From an uncultured Clostridia bacterium (GTDB lineage: Bacteria; Bacillota; Clostridia; TANB77; CAG-508): 16,928 nt of DNA. The stretch is taken from NCBI GenBank assembly GCA_947630155.1, contig CANRGM010000021.1, forward strand, positions 1-16,928, written 5' to 3'. Made by a program: the position numbers and the translations under genes. The notes below the pieces were generated by a model that was given only the letters and a program-made list of their open reading frames with translations, did not search any database and was not told where the DNA came from. Shown here one piece after another: positions 8,115 to 15,625 of this stretch (position 1 is its first letter; every line of letters begins with the position of its first letter).

Positions 8115-8903
8115 CTATTCAGCTGACTCTACAACTTCTTCCATACTTGCTGGTTCTGAAACTTCTTCTGAAATTTGTTCTTCTTCAACATTTTCATTTT
8201 CTGATGTTGTTTCATATGATTCACCTTGTCTACCTTCTATTATAGCATTTGCCATAACATCTGCTATTAGTTTTACAGCACGAATAGCATCATCATTTCC
8301 TGGTATTGCATAATCAACATCTTCTGGATTACAGTTAGTATCAACTAATCCTACAACTGGTATATTTAATTTTCTAGCTTCTAATATAGCTATTCTTTCT
8401 TTTTTAGGATCTACTACAAATAATACTCCTGGAATTTCTTTCATTTCCTTAATTCCACCAAGGTTCTTTTCTAGTTTTTCCATTTCTTTCTTTAATAATA
8501 TAACTTCTTTTTTAGGTAATACATCAAATGTTCCATCTTGTTCCATTGCTTCTAATTCATTTAATCTTTGTACTCTTTTTTGAATTGTCTCAAAGTTAGT
8601 TAACATTCCTCCTAACCATCTTTGGTTAACATAGAACATACCGCTCTTTTCAGCAGCTTCTTTCATACAATCTTGAGCTTGTTTTTTTGTTCCTACAAAT
8701 AAAAATGTTTTACCTTCCTCTGCTTGTGATTTCATGAAATCATATGCTTCATCTAATTTTTTTGATGTTTTTTGAAGATCAATTATATGGATACCATTTC
8801 TAGCCTGAAATATATATTCAGCCATCTTAGGATCCCATCTTCTTGTTTGATGTCCAAAATGAACACCTGCTTCTAGTAATTGTTTCATTGCAACTACTGC
8901 CAT
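8115..8903 (-). CDS. rpsB: 30S ribosomal protein S2
   Basis: S2 is a small-subunit protein bound near the head-body junction of the 30S particle. The 262-residue sequence shows the classic start MKQLLEAGVHFGHQTRRWDPKM and later motifs FLFVGTKKQAQ, NQRWLGGMLTNF, PGVLFVVDPKKE and NIPVVGLVDTNCNP. The last ~35 residues, after EGRQGE, are a Glu/Ser-rich acidic extension that looks disordered. Such tails occur in some Firmicutes S2 proteins but vary greatly. The ATG has a GGGAGGA ribosome binding site. It is the first gene of an rpsB-tsf unit, driven by a promoter about 125 bp upstream with a structured leader between. Confidence 0.97.
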   Translation of the reverse strand: MAVVAMKQLLEAGVHFGHQTRRWDPKMAEYIFQARNGIHIIDLQKTSKKLDEAYDFMKSQAEEGKTFLFVGTKKQAQDCMKEAAEKSGMFYVNQRWLGGMLTNFETIQKRVQRLNELEAMEQDGTFDVLPKKEVILLKKEMEKLEKNLGGIKEMKEIPGVLFVVDPKKERIAILEARKLNIPVVGLVDTNCNPEDVDYAIPGNDDAIRAVKLIADVMANAIIEGRQGESYETTSENENVEEEQISEEVSEPASMEEVVESAE

Positions 8904-9028
8904 TTTTTATTCCTCCCTTTTTTGTTTTTACCTCCACAAGGTTTCAAACATTTTTCAAAGACTTATAATTTAATATTTTATAAGCACCACTTTTCAAACT
9001 AACCTCATGTGCGTTTTTAACATTCACT
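8904..9028 (-). promoter_or_regulatory. rpsB 5' leader with potential secondary structure
   Basis: The roughly 120-nt untranslated leader of rpsB can fold. A 7-bp stem (8962-8968 with 8978-8984) sits inside a 5-bp closing stem (8939-8943 with 9001-9005). TTCAAAC occurs on both sides. A role in S2 autoregulation is plausible by analogy with other ribosomal operons, but I do not recognise a named leader family. Confidence 0.3.
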
Positions 9029-9057
9029 ATTATATCAAAAAAATAATTAAAAATCAA
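9029..9057 (-). promoter_or_regulatory. rpsB promoter
   Basis: On the minus strand, TTGATT (9052-9057) and a perfect TATAAT (9029-9034) are separated by 17 bp. It is the best promoter upstream of rpsB and lies just past the stop codon of the YitT-family gene. Confidence 0.75.
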
Positions 9058-9095
9058 GCATTTTTTTAATTTTATTCATCTCTTCTCTGATTCAG

Positions 9096-9962
9096 TTACA
9101 GTTCTTTCTCAAAACCTTTGCCCCATGCTTCTCTTGCATTGAAAATAACAATGAAAGCCTTAGAATCAATACTAGTAGCAATCTTTTTTATTTGTATAAT
9201 CTCATTTCTAGAACCCGCACAAAATAACATCATCTTATCCATATTGGAATGCATACCTTTTGCATATATAGCAGTACTTCCTCTTTTCACTTTATCTCCT
9301 ACAATCTCAGCTATTTTCTCATATTTATCTGAAACTATAAATAGTACTTTAGTAAAATTAACACCTTCAAAAACAATATCTATCATTTTTCCCATTAAAT
9401 AAATTGCAATTGCAGAATACAACCCTATTTCAATTTCTTTAAAAACTAAAATATTAGCAATAATTATACATGTATCAATAGCAATTATTAAATCACCTGA
9501 CCTAAATTTATCATTGAAAGAACGGACTACATAAGACAGTAAATCACTACCACCTGTTGAACCATTAACTTTTAAAATAATAGAAGTTCCTATTCCCATT
9601 AAAATACCGCCATAAATACACGCAAGAAATCTATCAGTAGTTAAGGCTGGATAGCTTTCTAAAATATCTATAAACATTGATAGTAATAGTGTTCCAACTA
9701 TAGACTTAAAAATAAATTCTTTCCCAAGTTTAAAAAATGCAATAACAAATAACGGCAAATTCAAAATTATCATAGCAGTTCCAACTGGAACATGCAAAAA
9801 GTAATATGCTATAGTGGCAATTCCAGAAAAACCTCCTGTTGAAAGCTTATTTGGCAATAAGAAAAAGGCTGTAGAACACGCCATTAAAAACGACCCCACT
9901 ACAAGCCCTATAATACTTAGTGTAAATTTTTTTATCTTAAATTTATTTATATTAAAATCCAT
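9096..9962 (-). CDS. YitT-family membrane protein (DUF161 + DUF2179)
   Basis: About 288 residues. The N-terminal ~190 residues contain five to six hydrophobic segments with the family hallmarks LLPNKLSTGGFSGIA and VNGSTGGSDLLSYVV. The C-terminal ~80 residues (KVLFIVSDKYEKIAEIV, GSTAIYAKGMHSN, IVIFNAREAWGKGF) match the cytosolic DUF2179-type domain. The family is widespread in Firmicutes, and its substrate or role is not established. ATG 9962 is chosen because AGGTGA lies just upstream. A GTG start three codons earlier would overlap that binding site. The gene follows the radical SAM gene by 64 bp on the same strand and ends about 40 bp before the rpsB promoter, with no obvious terminator between. 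Confidence 0.88.
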   Translation of the reverse strand: MDFNINKFKIKKFTLSIIGLVVGSFLMACSTAFFLLPNKLSTGGFSGIATIAYYFLHVPVGTAMIILNLPLFVIAFFKLGKEFIFKSIVGTLLLSMFIDILESYPALTTDRFLACIYGGILMGIGTSIILKVNGSTGGSDLLSYVVRSFNDKFRSGDLIIAIDTCIIIANILVFKEIEIGLYSAIAIYLMGKMIDIVFEGVNFTKVLFIVSDKYEKIAEIVGDKVKRGSTAIYAKGMHSNMDKMMLFCAGSRNEIIQIKKIATSIDSKAFIVIFNAREAWGKGFEKEL

Positions 9963-10026
9963 ATAAATCACCTATATTGTAATTTGTCCCAAATATAAGC
10001 AATTTATTCTATTATTTCCTGTAAAC

Positions 10027-11055
10027 TTAAGCAATTACTTTTACAATTTTAAAATCCTTAACACTATCATCCTTTTCTATAATCATATCTACATTATATA
10101 TTTCCTTAATTCTTTTTATATTTTCTTTCTTGTGTCCAACCAGATTATTTATACAATTGCTATTAGCAGCTATTTTAATCTTTTTCACTTTATTATTTAA
10201 CCTACCTATTTTTTCAGATATTTCATCATAGTAAATTCTACTTTCTACTAATTGCCTAAAAGCTGGATGATACGGACCACTTATCACTTGACTATCTTTA
10301 TTTTCTGGGCTACAAATTTCATCTGTACTCTGTAATCCAATTCTAATTACATCTATTTTCTTTTTATTAAACATATTCAATAAAATTGCACATGTTTGAA
10401 CAGCTTGTTGTAAAGTATTTGGTTCATATTCTCCATTTTCATAACTTTTTGCTAATTCAGTACCCTTTATAACTAAAACTGGATAAATTCTTACTATTTT
10501 AGGATGAAGTTTTATTAGTTTTTTTGCAGTTTCAATTTCATCTTTTTGATTGCTTTCTGGTAACCCAACCATCATCTGGTGTCCTAATATAAATTTGTTT
10601 TTTCTTATTAATTTTGATGCTTTTTTTACATCATCAAAATTATGCCCCCTTTTACTAATCTCAAGAATATAGTCATTAGCAGATTGAACTCCTAATTCAA
10701 TGGTTTTAACTCCATATTTTTTTAATAAATTTAAAGCATCTTGATTAATGTAATCTGGTCGAGTTGAAACTCTTATGCAGTCTACTTTCCCGTTTTTTAC
10801 ATATTCATACGCAACAGATAATAATTCTTCTTGTATTGATTTATCAATTCCTGTAAAACTTCCGCCAAAAAAAGCTACTTCAACTTTTTTGTCATGTGCC
10901 TGAAAGTTACTTAAATAATATTCAATTATATCAATAACATCTTTACTTGTAATATTTTTCTTTTGCCCACTTATTTTCTTTTGATTGCAAAATGTGCACT
11001 CATTAGGGCATCCTAAATGCGGTACAAATATTGGTATTATATACTGTTTTTTCAA
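10027..11055 (-). CDS. Elp3-like radical SAM protein
   Basis: The N-terminus IPIFVPHLGCPNECTFCNQ carries a C-x3-C-x2-C cluster motif (Cys16, Cys20, Cys23 from this start) for the radical SAM [4Fe-4S] centre. FFGGSFTG (about 62-69) is the expected SAM-binding glycine-rich segment. RVSTRPDYI and ELGVQSAND are further hallmarks of the Elp3/HemN-like branch. This ~342-residue family lacks the acetyltransferase domain of true Elp3; its substrate is unknown, though tRNA modification is often suggested. The start is probably TTG 11055, 11 nt after AAGGGG and giving MKKQYIIPIF. An in-frame GTG at 11067 overlaps the binding site. It sits 33 bp after rnc, a placement common in clostridial genomes. Confidence 0.83.
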   Translation of the reverse strand: MKKQYIIPIFVPHLGCPNECTFCNQKKISGQKKNITSKDVIDIIEYYLSNFQAHDKKVEVAFFGGSFTGIDKSIQEELLSVAYEYVKNGKVDCIRVSTRPDYINQDALNLLKKYGVKTIELGVQSANDYILEISKRGHNFDDVKKASKLIRKNKFILGHQMMVGLPESNQKDEIETAKKLIKLHPKIVRIYPVLVIKGTELAKSYENGEYEPNTLQQAVQTCAILLNMFNKKKIDVIRIGLQSTDEICSPENKDSQVISGPYHPAFRQLVESRIYYDEISEKIGRLNNKVKKIKIAANSNCINNLVGHKKENIKRIKEIYNVDMIIEKDDSVKDFKIVKVIA

Positions 11056-11088
11056 AGAACAATCCACCCCTTTCTCTTATTTTATTTT

Positions 11089-11760
11089 TTATAGATTTTG
11101 TATTGCTTTTCGTGCAGCATCCATTTCAGCAGATTTTTTATTTTTTCCTTCACCAATCGCCAACTTTTTGCCATTGCAACTTACTTGTGCAATAAAAGTC
11201 TTATCATGATCTGGACCTTTCTCTTCTAAAATGACATATTTTATGTTTACATCACCATGTATTTGCAACTTTTCTTGTAAAACTGTTTTATAATCTTTCA
11301 TTCCTACATTTTTACTTGCGAAATTAATTTCATCTTTCAAATTGTCAACAATAAATTTTTCTGCATGATCTAAATCTGAGTCAAAATATATTGCTGCAAT
11401 AACCGCTTCAACACTATCAGCTAGAATTGCAGGTCTATCAGTATCTCCACTCATAATTTGACTTTTACCTAGATATAAGAAATCACTAAAATTATGCTTT
11501 AGTGCAATTTTATGTAGACTTTTTTCACATACCACATCAGCTCTAACTTTAGTCATTTCTCCTTCTTTTAAAAATCCATAATTATTATAAATATATTTAC
11601 TTGATATAAATTCCAATATACTATCACCTAAGAATTCCAACTTTTCATTACTTTCAATATGATGCTCATTCGCATATGAAGTATGAGTTAAAGCCTTTTT
11701 TAACAATTGCTTATTTCGGAATTCATATCCTATATTATTTTCCAATATTGATAATTCCAT
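11089..11760 (-). CDS. rnc: Ribonuclease III
   Basis: RNase III cuts double-stranded RNA in rRNA processing and mRNA turnover. The 223-residue protein has an N-terminal catalytic domain with the signature ESNEKLEFLGDSILEF (Glu39, Glu42, Asp46) and the second metal-binding cluster DSVEAVIAAIYFD (Asp115, Glu118), so the active site is intact. A C-terminal double-stranded RNA-binding domain follows (about 155-223), ending in the typical KKSAEMDAARKAI helix. The ATG has AAAGGAGG at good spacing. It follows acpP with a terminator between, so expression depends on readthrough or on a promoter I could not place. Confidence 0.96.
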   Translation of the reverse strand: MELSILENNIGYEFRNKQLLKKALTHTSYANEHHIESNEKLEFLGDSILEFISSKYIYNNYGFLKEGEMTKVRADVVCEKSLHKIALKHNFSDFLYLGKSQIMSGDTDRPAILADSVEAVIAAIYFDSDLDHAEKFIVDNLKDEINFASKNVGMKDYKTVLQEKLQIHGDVNIKYVILEEKGPDHDKTFIAQVSCNGKKLAIGEGKNKKSAEMDAARKAIQNL

Positions 11761-11805
11761 CTATACCTCCTTTCAATTAACATGTAACTATTGTTTCTAC
11801 CATAC

Positions 11806-11829
11806 AAAAAAGAAAGGCGTTACCCTTTC
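11806..11829 (-). terminator. Terminator after acpP
   Basis: Arms 11824-11829 and 11812-11817 (GAAAGG / CCTTTC in RNA sense) form a 6-bp stem with a 6-nt loop, followed directly by six U residues (11806-11811). It lies between the acpP stop and the rnc start. The short stem suggests partial termination, leaving much acyl carrier protein mRNA and less rnc. Confidence 0.65.
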
Positions 11830-11844
11830 ATTTTCTTTTGTTCT

Positions 11845-12087
11845 TTAAGCAATATGTTCTTTTATGTATTCAACAACATCACTAACTGTTACAACTTTTT
11901 CTGCATCTGAATCAGGAATTTCAGTATCAAATTCTTCCTCTAATGCCATTATTAGTTCAACTATATCCAAAGAATCAGCTCCTAAATCATCTATAAAAGA
12001 TGCTTCCATTGTTACTGAACTTTCTGTAGCGCCTAATTGCTCTACTATAATATTTTTTACCTTTTCAAAAACTTCCTCTGAACTCAT
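11845..12087 (-). CDS. acpP: Acyl carrier protein
   Basis: This 80-residue acidic protein carries growing acyl chains in type II fatty acid synthesis. The attachment motif GADSLD is present, with Ser39 as the predicted 4'-phosphopantetheine site, followed by the conserved IVELIMALEEEF helix and the DAEKVVTVSDVVEYI segment. Length and acidity are typical. The ATG has a very strong GGAGGGGGGTG ribosome binding site, fitting an abundant protein. It lies between plsX and rnc on the same strand, and has its own promoter and a downstream terminator. Confidence 0.97.
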   Translation of the reverse strand: MSSEEVFEKVKNIIVEQLGATESSVTMEASFIDDLGADSLDIVELIMALEEEFDTEIPDSDAEKVVTVSDVVEYIKEHIA

Positions 12088-12152
12088 ATTACAAGTTCAC
12101 CCCCCTCCAAATTTCCTTTAACATAAAATTCACTATTCATTTTACTTACCTT

Positions 12153-12181
12153 ACAATATTATATGTTTAATTAAATGTCAA
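12153..12181 (-). promoter_or_regulatory. acpP promoter
   Basis: Minus strand: consensus -35 TTGACA (12176-12181), 17-bp spacer, -10 TATTGT (12153-12158). A TATAAT also lies in the spacer region, but only 12 bp from the -35. The promoter sits between the plsX stop and the acpP start. Confidence 0.6.
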
Positions 12182-12218
12182 GTTTTTTTGATAATTTTTA
12201 TTATTAATGTTTAGTTTA

Positions 12219-13292
12219 TTATAATTTATTTTCAGCATTTAATGTTTCATTTGAATTGATATCACTTTTTGAGTTTATCTTTTCAAATTTCTCCATCATA
12301 TTTTCAACAGTTTTATTCATAACAAATTTTTCTGCCTGTTTTATAGTGAATTCAAATAACTTCTCGTCACTGCTACCATGAGCTTTAACTACTGGTTTTT
12401 TTACACCTAAAAACAAAGCACCTCCATATTCTTTATAATCCACTGTTTTGGCAAATCTCTTTATTCCAGGCATAGCAGGAATAGTAGCTATTGTTGATAA
12501 AATATTTTTCTTTAAACTTTCAGATAAAGACGTTTTTACAAACTTACCAATACCTTCAACTGCTTTTAAAAACACATTTCCTGTAAAACCATCTGTTACT
12601 ATTGCATCAACTGCTCCTGAAAAAGCATCTCTACCTTCTATATTACCAATAAAATTTATGTTTAACTGTTCTGATTTTTCTTTTAATAATTTATATGATT
12701 CCTTTGTTAATTCATTACCTTTAGTTTCTTCAGTTCCTATATTTAATAATCCAATCTTAGGTCTTGGTGTTCCAAATGTGCTGTTCAAATATATAGTAGC
12801 CATCTGAGCAAACTGCAATAAATTAATAGGCTTACAATTGGTGTTTGATCCTGAATCTATTAATAATAACCTACTTTTATATGCTGGTAAAATACCTGCT
12901 AAAGCTGGTCTATCTATACCTTTAATTCGACCTATTAACAATGTTGCACCAGTAAGAAGTGCTCCCGAATTTCCAGCAGATATAAATACATCTCCTTCTC
13001 CATTTTTTAGCATATTAAAACCAACAACCATAGAAGAATCCTTTTTATGCTTGATAGCTTGAGTAGGTATATCTTCCATTTCAATAGTTTCTGTTGAATG
13101 TTTTATACTTAATCTATCAGATATTTCGGATATGTTATCTTTTCCATAAAATTCTTTTATCTTAGAATTAATAATATCTTTATTACCAATTAAAACAATT
13201 TCCGCTTCAATTTGGTTTATAGCTTTTACAGCTCCTTTAATATTGGCATCTGGAGCATTATCTCCTCCCATTGCATCTAATAAAATTTTCAT
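12219..13292 (-). CDS. plsX: Phosphate acyltransferase PlsX
   Basis: PlsX converts acyl-ACP to acyl-phosphate, the donor used by PlsY in the first step of phospholipid synthesis. It is a peripheral cytoplasmic enzyme. About 357 residues with the family start MKILLDAMGGDNAPDANIKGAV, plus GDVFISAGNSGALL, LLIDSGSNTNCKP, LLNIGTEETKGN, IVTDGFTGNVFLK and GVKKPVVKAHGSSD. The final ~25 residues are Asn/Ser-rich and beyond the usual domain end. ATG 13292 is chosen because GGAGGA directly precedes it. A TTG four codons upstream overlaps that binding site. It is first in a plsX-acpP-rnc block, the classic Firmicutes order but without fabD or fabG. The promoter upstream carries an inverted repeat that may be an operator. 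Confidence 0.95.
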   Translation of the reverse strand: MKILLDAMGGDNAPDANIKGAVKAINQIEAEIVLIGNKDIINSKIKEFYGKDNISEISDRLSIKHSTETIEMEDIPTQAIKHKKDSSMVVGFNMLKNGEGDVFISAGNSGALLTGATLLIGRIKGIDRPALAGILPAYKSRLLLIDSGSNTNCKPINLLQFAQMATIYLNSTFGTPRPKIGLLNIGTEETKGNELTKESYKLLKEKSEQLNINFIGNIEGRDAFSGAVDAIVTDGFTGNVFLKAVEGIGKFVKTSLSESLKKNILSTIATIPAMPGIKRFAKTVDYKEYGGALFLGVKKPVVKAHGSSDEKLFEFTIKQAEKFVMNKTVENMMEKFEKINSKSDINSNETLNAENKL

Positions 13293-13325
13293 ATATTCCT
13301 CCAATATTTCTATTTATACCACTAT

Positions 13326-13354
13326 ATTCTATACCCTATTTTCTGTCTTGTCAA
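13326..13354 (-). promoter_or_regulatory. plsX promoter
   Basis: Minus strand: perfect -35 TTGACA (13349-13354), 17-bp spacer, -10 TAGAAT (13326-13331). The -10 box lies about 34 bp upstream of the plsX start. Confidence 0.72.
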
Positions 13355-13361
13355 CAGAAAA
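13339..13361. promoter_or_regulatory. Inverted repeat over the plsX -35 box, candidate operator
   Basis: TTTTCTGT (13339-13346) and its exact complement ACAGAAAA (13354-13361) flank 7 bp. The repeat covers the -35 box of the plsX promoter, the usual place for a repressor site. It does not match the FapR or FabT consensus as I remember them. Confidence 0.4.
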
Positions 13362-13410
13362 AAATCTATAAAAACTCAATAAAATAAATGCTATTTTATT
13401 AATAAATATA

Positions 13411-13679
13411 GTATAGGCTTGTTTTTAACACAATTGGGAACTGGATTAATTTTTTAAGAAAAAAGTTAATGTATAAAAATATATAATGATTTAAAATTAT
13501 TAATTAGATAATAAAACGAATTTATTTTTTATAGTTTGACTCCTTAAAATATTGTAATTATATAAAAAGTCATCCATAAACAGAACTAATCCTTAACATT
13601 AGATTTAAAATAACTAGATTACTATGAAAATTCTCCACAGCTTGATTAGTTCCTAATTGTGTCAAAAACAAGCCCATAC
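13411..13679. mobile_element. MITE-like element with 32-bp terminal inverted repeats
   Basis: The ends 13411-13442 and 13648-13679 are inverted copies matching at 29 of 32 positions, with all three differences being transitions. The 205 bp between them are AT-rich and contain no plausible gene. This is the structure of a non-autonomous transposable element; a transposase must be supplied from elsewhere. No clear target duplication is visible beyond A/T flanks. The inverted ends would also let a transcript fold into one long hairpin. It occupies most of the 432-bp gap between the plsX promoter and the rplL terminator. Confidence 0.55.
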
Positions 13680-13723
13680 ATTCTTCTGTTAAAAGCTTGA
13701 TTTTCTATTCTACTATGTAGTGG

Positions 13724-13748
13724 AAAAAAGGGCCTCGCTTAGCGAGGC
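13724..13748 (-). terminator. rho-independent terminator of the ribosomal protein operon
   Basis: Just after the rplL stop, GCCTCGC (13742-13748 in RNA sense) pairs perfectly with GCGAGGC (13732-13738) around a 3-nt loop, followed by CC and six U residues (13724-13729). It is the strongest terminator in the window. Confidence 0.92.
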
Positions 13749-13754
13749 TCAATT

Positions 13755-14120
13755 TTATTGTAGTTCAACAACAGCTCCAACTTCTGTGAATTTAGCTTTT
13801 AATTCTTCAGCTTCATCTTTGTTAACTCCCTCTTTAACTGTTTTTGGAGCACCGTCAACTAATTCCTTAGCTTCTTTTAAACCTAATCCTGTAGCATCTC
13901 TAACAACTTTAATTACTTGTATTTTATTAGGACCAGCCTCTGTTAATACAACATTGAAAGATGATTTTTCTTCAGCAGCAGCTACTCCTGCTGCTCCTGC
14001 TGCTGGTGCTGCAGCTGCAACTGCAGATACTCCAAATTCTTCTTCTATAGCTTTTACTAAATCAGCTAATTCAACAACTGTCATTTTTTTGATTTCTTCA
14101 ATCATTTCTTCTTTATTCAT
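13755..14120 (-). CDS. rplL: 50S ribosomal protein L7/L12
   Basis: L7/L12 forms the flexible multi-copy stalk of the large subunit that recruits and activates translation GTPases. The 121-residue protein has an N-terminal dimerisation and L10-binding helix region (1-35), an Ala/Gly-rich hinge (about 36-50, APAAGAAG) and a C-terminal globular domain with KIQVIKVVRDATGLGLKEAKELVDGAP. The ATG has AGGAGGAT at good spacing. It is the last gene of the operon, 61 bp after rplJ, and is followed by a strong terminator and not by rpoB. Confidence 0.98.
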   Translation of the reverse strand: MNKEEMIEEIKKMTVVELADLVKAIEEEFGVSAVAAAAPAAGAAGVAAAEEKSSFNVVLTEAGPNKIQVIKVVRDATGLGLKEAKELVDGAPKTVKEGVNKDEAEELKAKFTEVGAVVELQ

Positions 14121-14181
14121 TTTTATATCCTCCTAAATTTTTATTTGTGGTTATATCCACTATTATTATATAATCTTACTA

Positions 14182-14685
14182 TTATGCTTGAGCTTCTTTT
14201 TGTAAACGAACTTGATCAAGTGCAACAGCAAATTTTGAAATAGTTCCAAGTAATCCACCTGCAAGCATTGATAATAAAGTTTCTCTTGATGGTAATTTTG
14301 CTAAAGTTATTATTTCTTCAGCTGTCATAACCTTACCTTCAATTATTCCACCTTTAATTTTATAAAAGTCATTATTTTTACTAAAATTGTATATTACTTT
14401 AGCTGGTTCTAAATAATCTTCATTTCCCATAACAACTGCTGTAGGCCCTTCAAGTAAAGAGTCTAGTCCGCTTTCACCATTTAGATTTAATGCTCTTTTT
14501 ACAATGTTATTTTTTATAATTTTGTATTGAGCATTTGCACTTCTAATATCATTTCTTAATTTAGTATCATCAGCTACATTTATTCCTCTATAGTCTGTTA
14601 TAAGTATAACCTTAGCTTCTTTAAATTTTTCAGCCAAAGCTTTTACTTCTTCCTCTTTTTGTTTTAAAATAGTTTCACTTGCCAT
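14182..14685 (-). CDS. rplJ: 50S ribosomal protein L10
   Basis: L10 anchors the L7/L12 stalk to 23S rRNA and, in many bacteria, represses its own operon by binding the mRNA leader. The 167-residue protein shows VILITDYRGINVADDTKLR, YKIIKNNIVKRAL and the C-terminal helix that binds L12 dimers. The frame continues upstream to 14754, but that stretch lies inside the L10 leader hairpin. ATG 14685, which follows AGGAGGTG, is the true start and gives the family's normal length. Confidence 0.97.
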   Translation of the reverse strand: MASETILKQKEEEVKALAEKFKEAKVILITDYRGINVADDTKLRNDIRSANAQYKIIKNNIVKRALNLNGESGLDSLLEGPTAVVMGNEDYLEPAKVIYNFSKNNDFYKIKGGIIEGKVMTAEEIITLAKLPSRETLLSMLAGGLLGTISKFAVALDQVRLQKEAQA

Positions 14686-14719
14686 TTTAATTAGTTCACC
14701 TCCTACAAATTTATGAAAT

Positions 14720-14829
14720 AATAAAATCCAATCTATATATGCCATAAGAGGCACACACAGATTGGATTACATCCGCTCTATTATGTTTGCCTCGGTAGGA
14801 CTTACTTTATGCCTACTATCTTTGGCTAT
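14720..14829 (-). promoter_or_regulatory. Ribosomal protein L10 leader with attenuator hairpin
   Basis: Between rplA and rplJ the minus-strand RNA has a GTAGG/CCTAC stem (14812-14816 with 14795-14799) followed by CCTACCGAGG, a recognisable L10-leader motif. Downstream, 14759-14768 and 14725-14734 form a perfect 10-bp stem enclosing a small TGCC/GGCA hairpin (14740-14753) and followed by TTATT, an attenuator-like structure. L10 or the L10-L12 complex binding here would control rplJ-rplL expression. Confidence 0.82.
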
Positions 14830-14844
14830 ATAAATTTTTATAAA

Positions 14845-15528
14845 TTATTTTTGATCAATATACATGCTTGGTCCCATTGTTGTAGAAATAGCAACACTCT
14901 TAATGTATTGTCCTTTAGCTGCTGCAGGTTTTGCTTTTATGATTGCATTCATAATAGCATCATAGTTTTCTAACAATTTTTGTGTACCAAATGAAACTTT
15001 TCCAAATCCTAAATGAATAATATTAGTTTTATCTAATCTATATTCAACTTTACCAGATTTGATTTCATTAATTGCTTTTGTAACATCCATTGTTACTGTT
15101 CCTGATTTAGGATTAGGCATTAAACCTTTTGGTCCTAATACTTTACCTAATCTACCAACTACACCCATCATGTCTGGAGTAGCAACTATTACATCATAGT
15201 CAAACCAGTTTTCTTTTTCAATTTTTGGTATTAATTCTTCTGCTCCTACATAATCTGCTCCTGCTTTAACTGCTTCATCAGCTTTAGGTCCTTTAGCAAA
15301 AACTAATACTTTTAATGTTTTACCTGTACCATTTGGAAGTACTGTAGTACCTCTAACCTGTTGGTCAGCGTGTTTAGAATCAACACCTAATTTAACATGT
15401 AATTCAACTGTTTCATCAAACTTTGCTTTAGGCATTTTTTCAACTAATTCTAAAGCTTCTTTTACATTATAAACTTTAGATTTATCCACAAGTTTTTCAC
15501 CTGCAAGATATCTTTTACCTTTATTCAT
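14845..15528 (-). CDS. rplA: 50S ribosomal protein L1
   Basis: L1 forms the mobile stalk at the E site that helps release deacylated tRNA, and can repress its own mRNA. The 227-residue protein is full length and shows KFDETVELHVKLGVDSKHADQQVRG, VIVATPDMM, the signature GRLGKVLGPKGLMPNPKSGTV and a C-terminal YIKSVAISTTMGPS. The ATG follows AGGAGGT. It is 97 bp after rplK, and the gap holds a probable L1-binding motif abutting the ribosome binding site. Confidence 0.98.
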   Translation of the reverse strand: MNKGKRYLAGEKLVDKSKVYNVKEALELVEKMPKAKFDETVELHVKLGVDSKHADQQVRGTTVLPNGTGKTLKVLVFAKGPKADEAVKAGADYVGAEELIPKIEKENWFDYDVIVATPDMMGVVGRLGKVLGPKGLMPNPKSGTVTMDVTKAINEIKSGKVEYRLDKTNIIHLGFGKVSFGTQKLLENYDAIMNAIIKAKPAAAKGQYIKSVAISTTMGPSMYIDQK

Positions 15529-15540
15529 TTTTTACCTCCT

Positions 15541-15570
15541 TTGGTCCTAACGAGCTATTAACTCTCCCAA
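15541..15570 (-). promoter_or_regulatory. Probable L1-binding autoregulatory motif
   Basis: In RNA sense the segment folds as an outer UUGG/CCAA stem and an inner GAG/CUC stem with a 7-nt loop. The internal loop is asymmetric, with GA on the 5' side and GUUAGGA on the 3' side. This resembles the two-helix, asymmetric-loop site L1 binds in 23S rRNA and in L1 operon mRNAs. It touches the rplA Shine-Dalgarno (15535-15540), so bound L1 would block initiation. Judged by eye. Confidence 0.5.
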
Positions 15571-15625
15571 TAATAATTTTTGTTTACAAATTTAAATATG
15601 ACATTAAATATGTAAAACTTTAACA

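Noticed and set aside
13720..14136. Plus-strand open frame of 138 codons across rplL
   Set aside because: It is antisense to a certain L7/L12 gene. The Ala-rich hinge codons create a long open frame on the other strand.
14686..14754. N-terminal extension of L10 by 23 residues
   Set aside because: The stretch coincides with the attenuator hairpin of the L10 leader and the Shine-Dalgarno. The shorter start matches L10 length.
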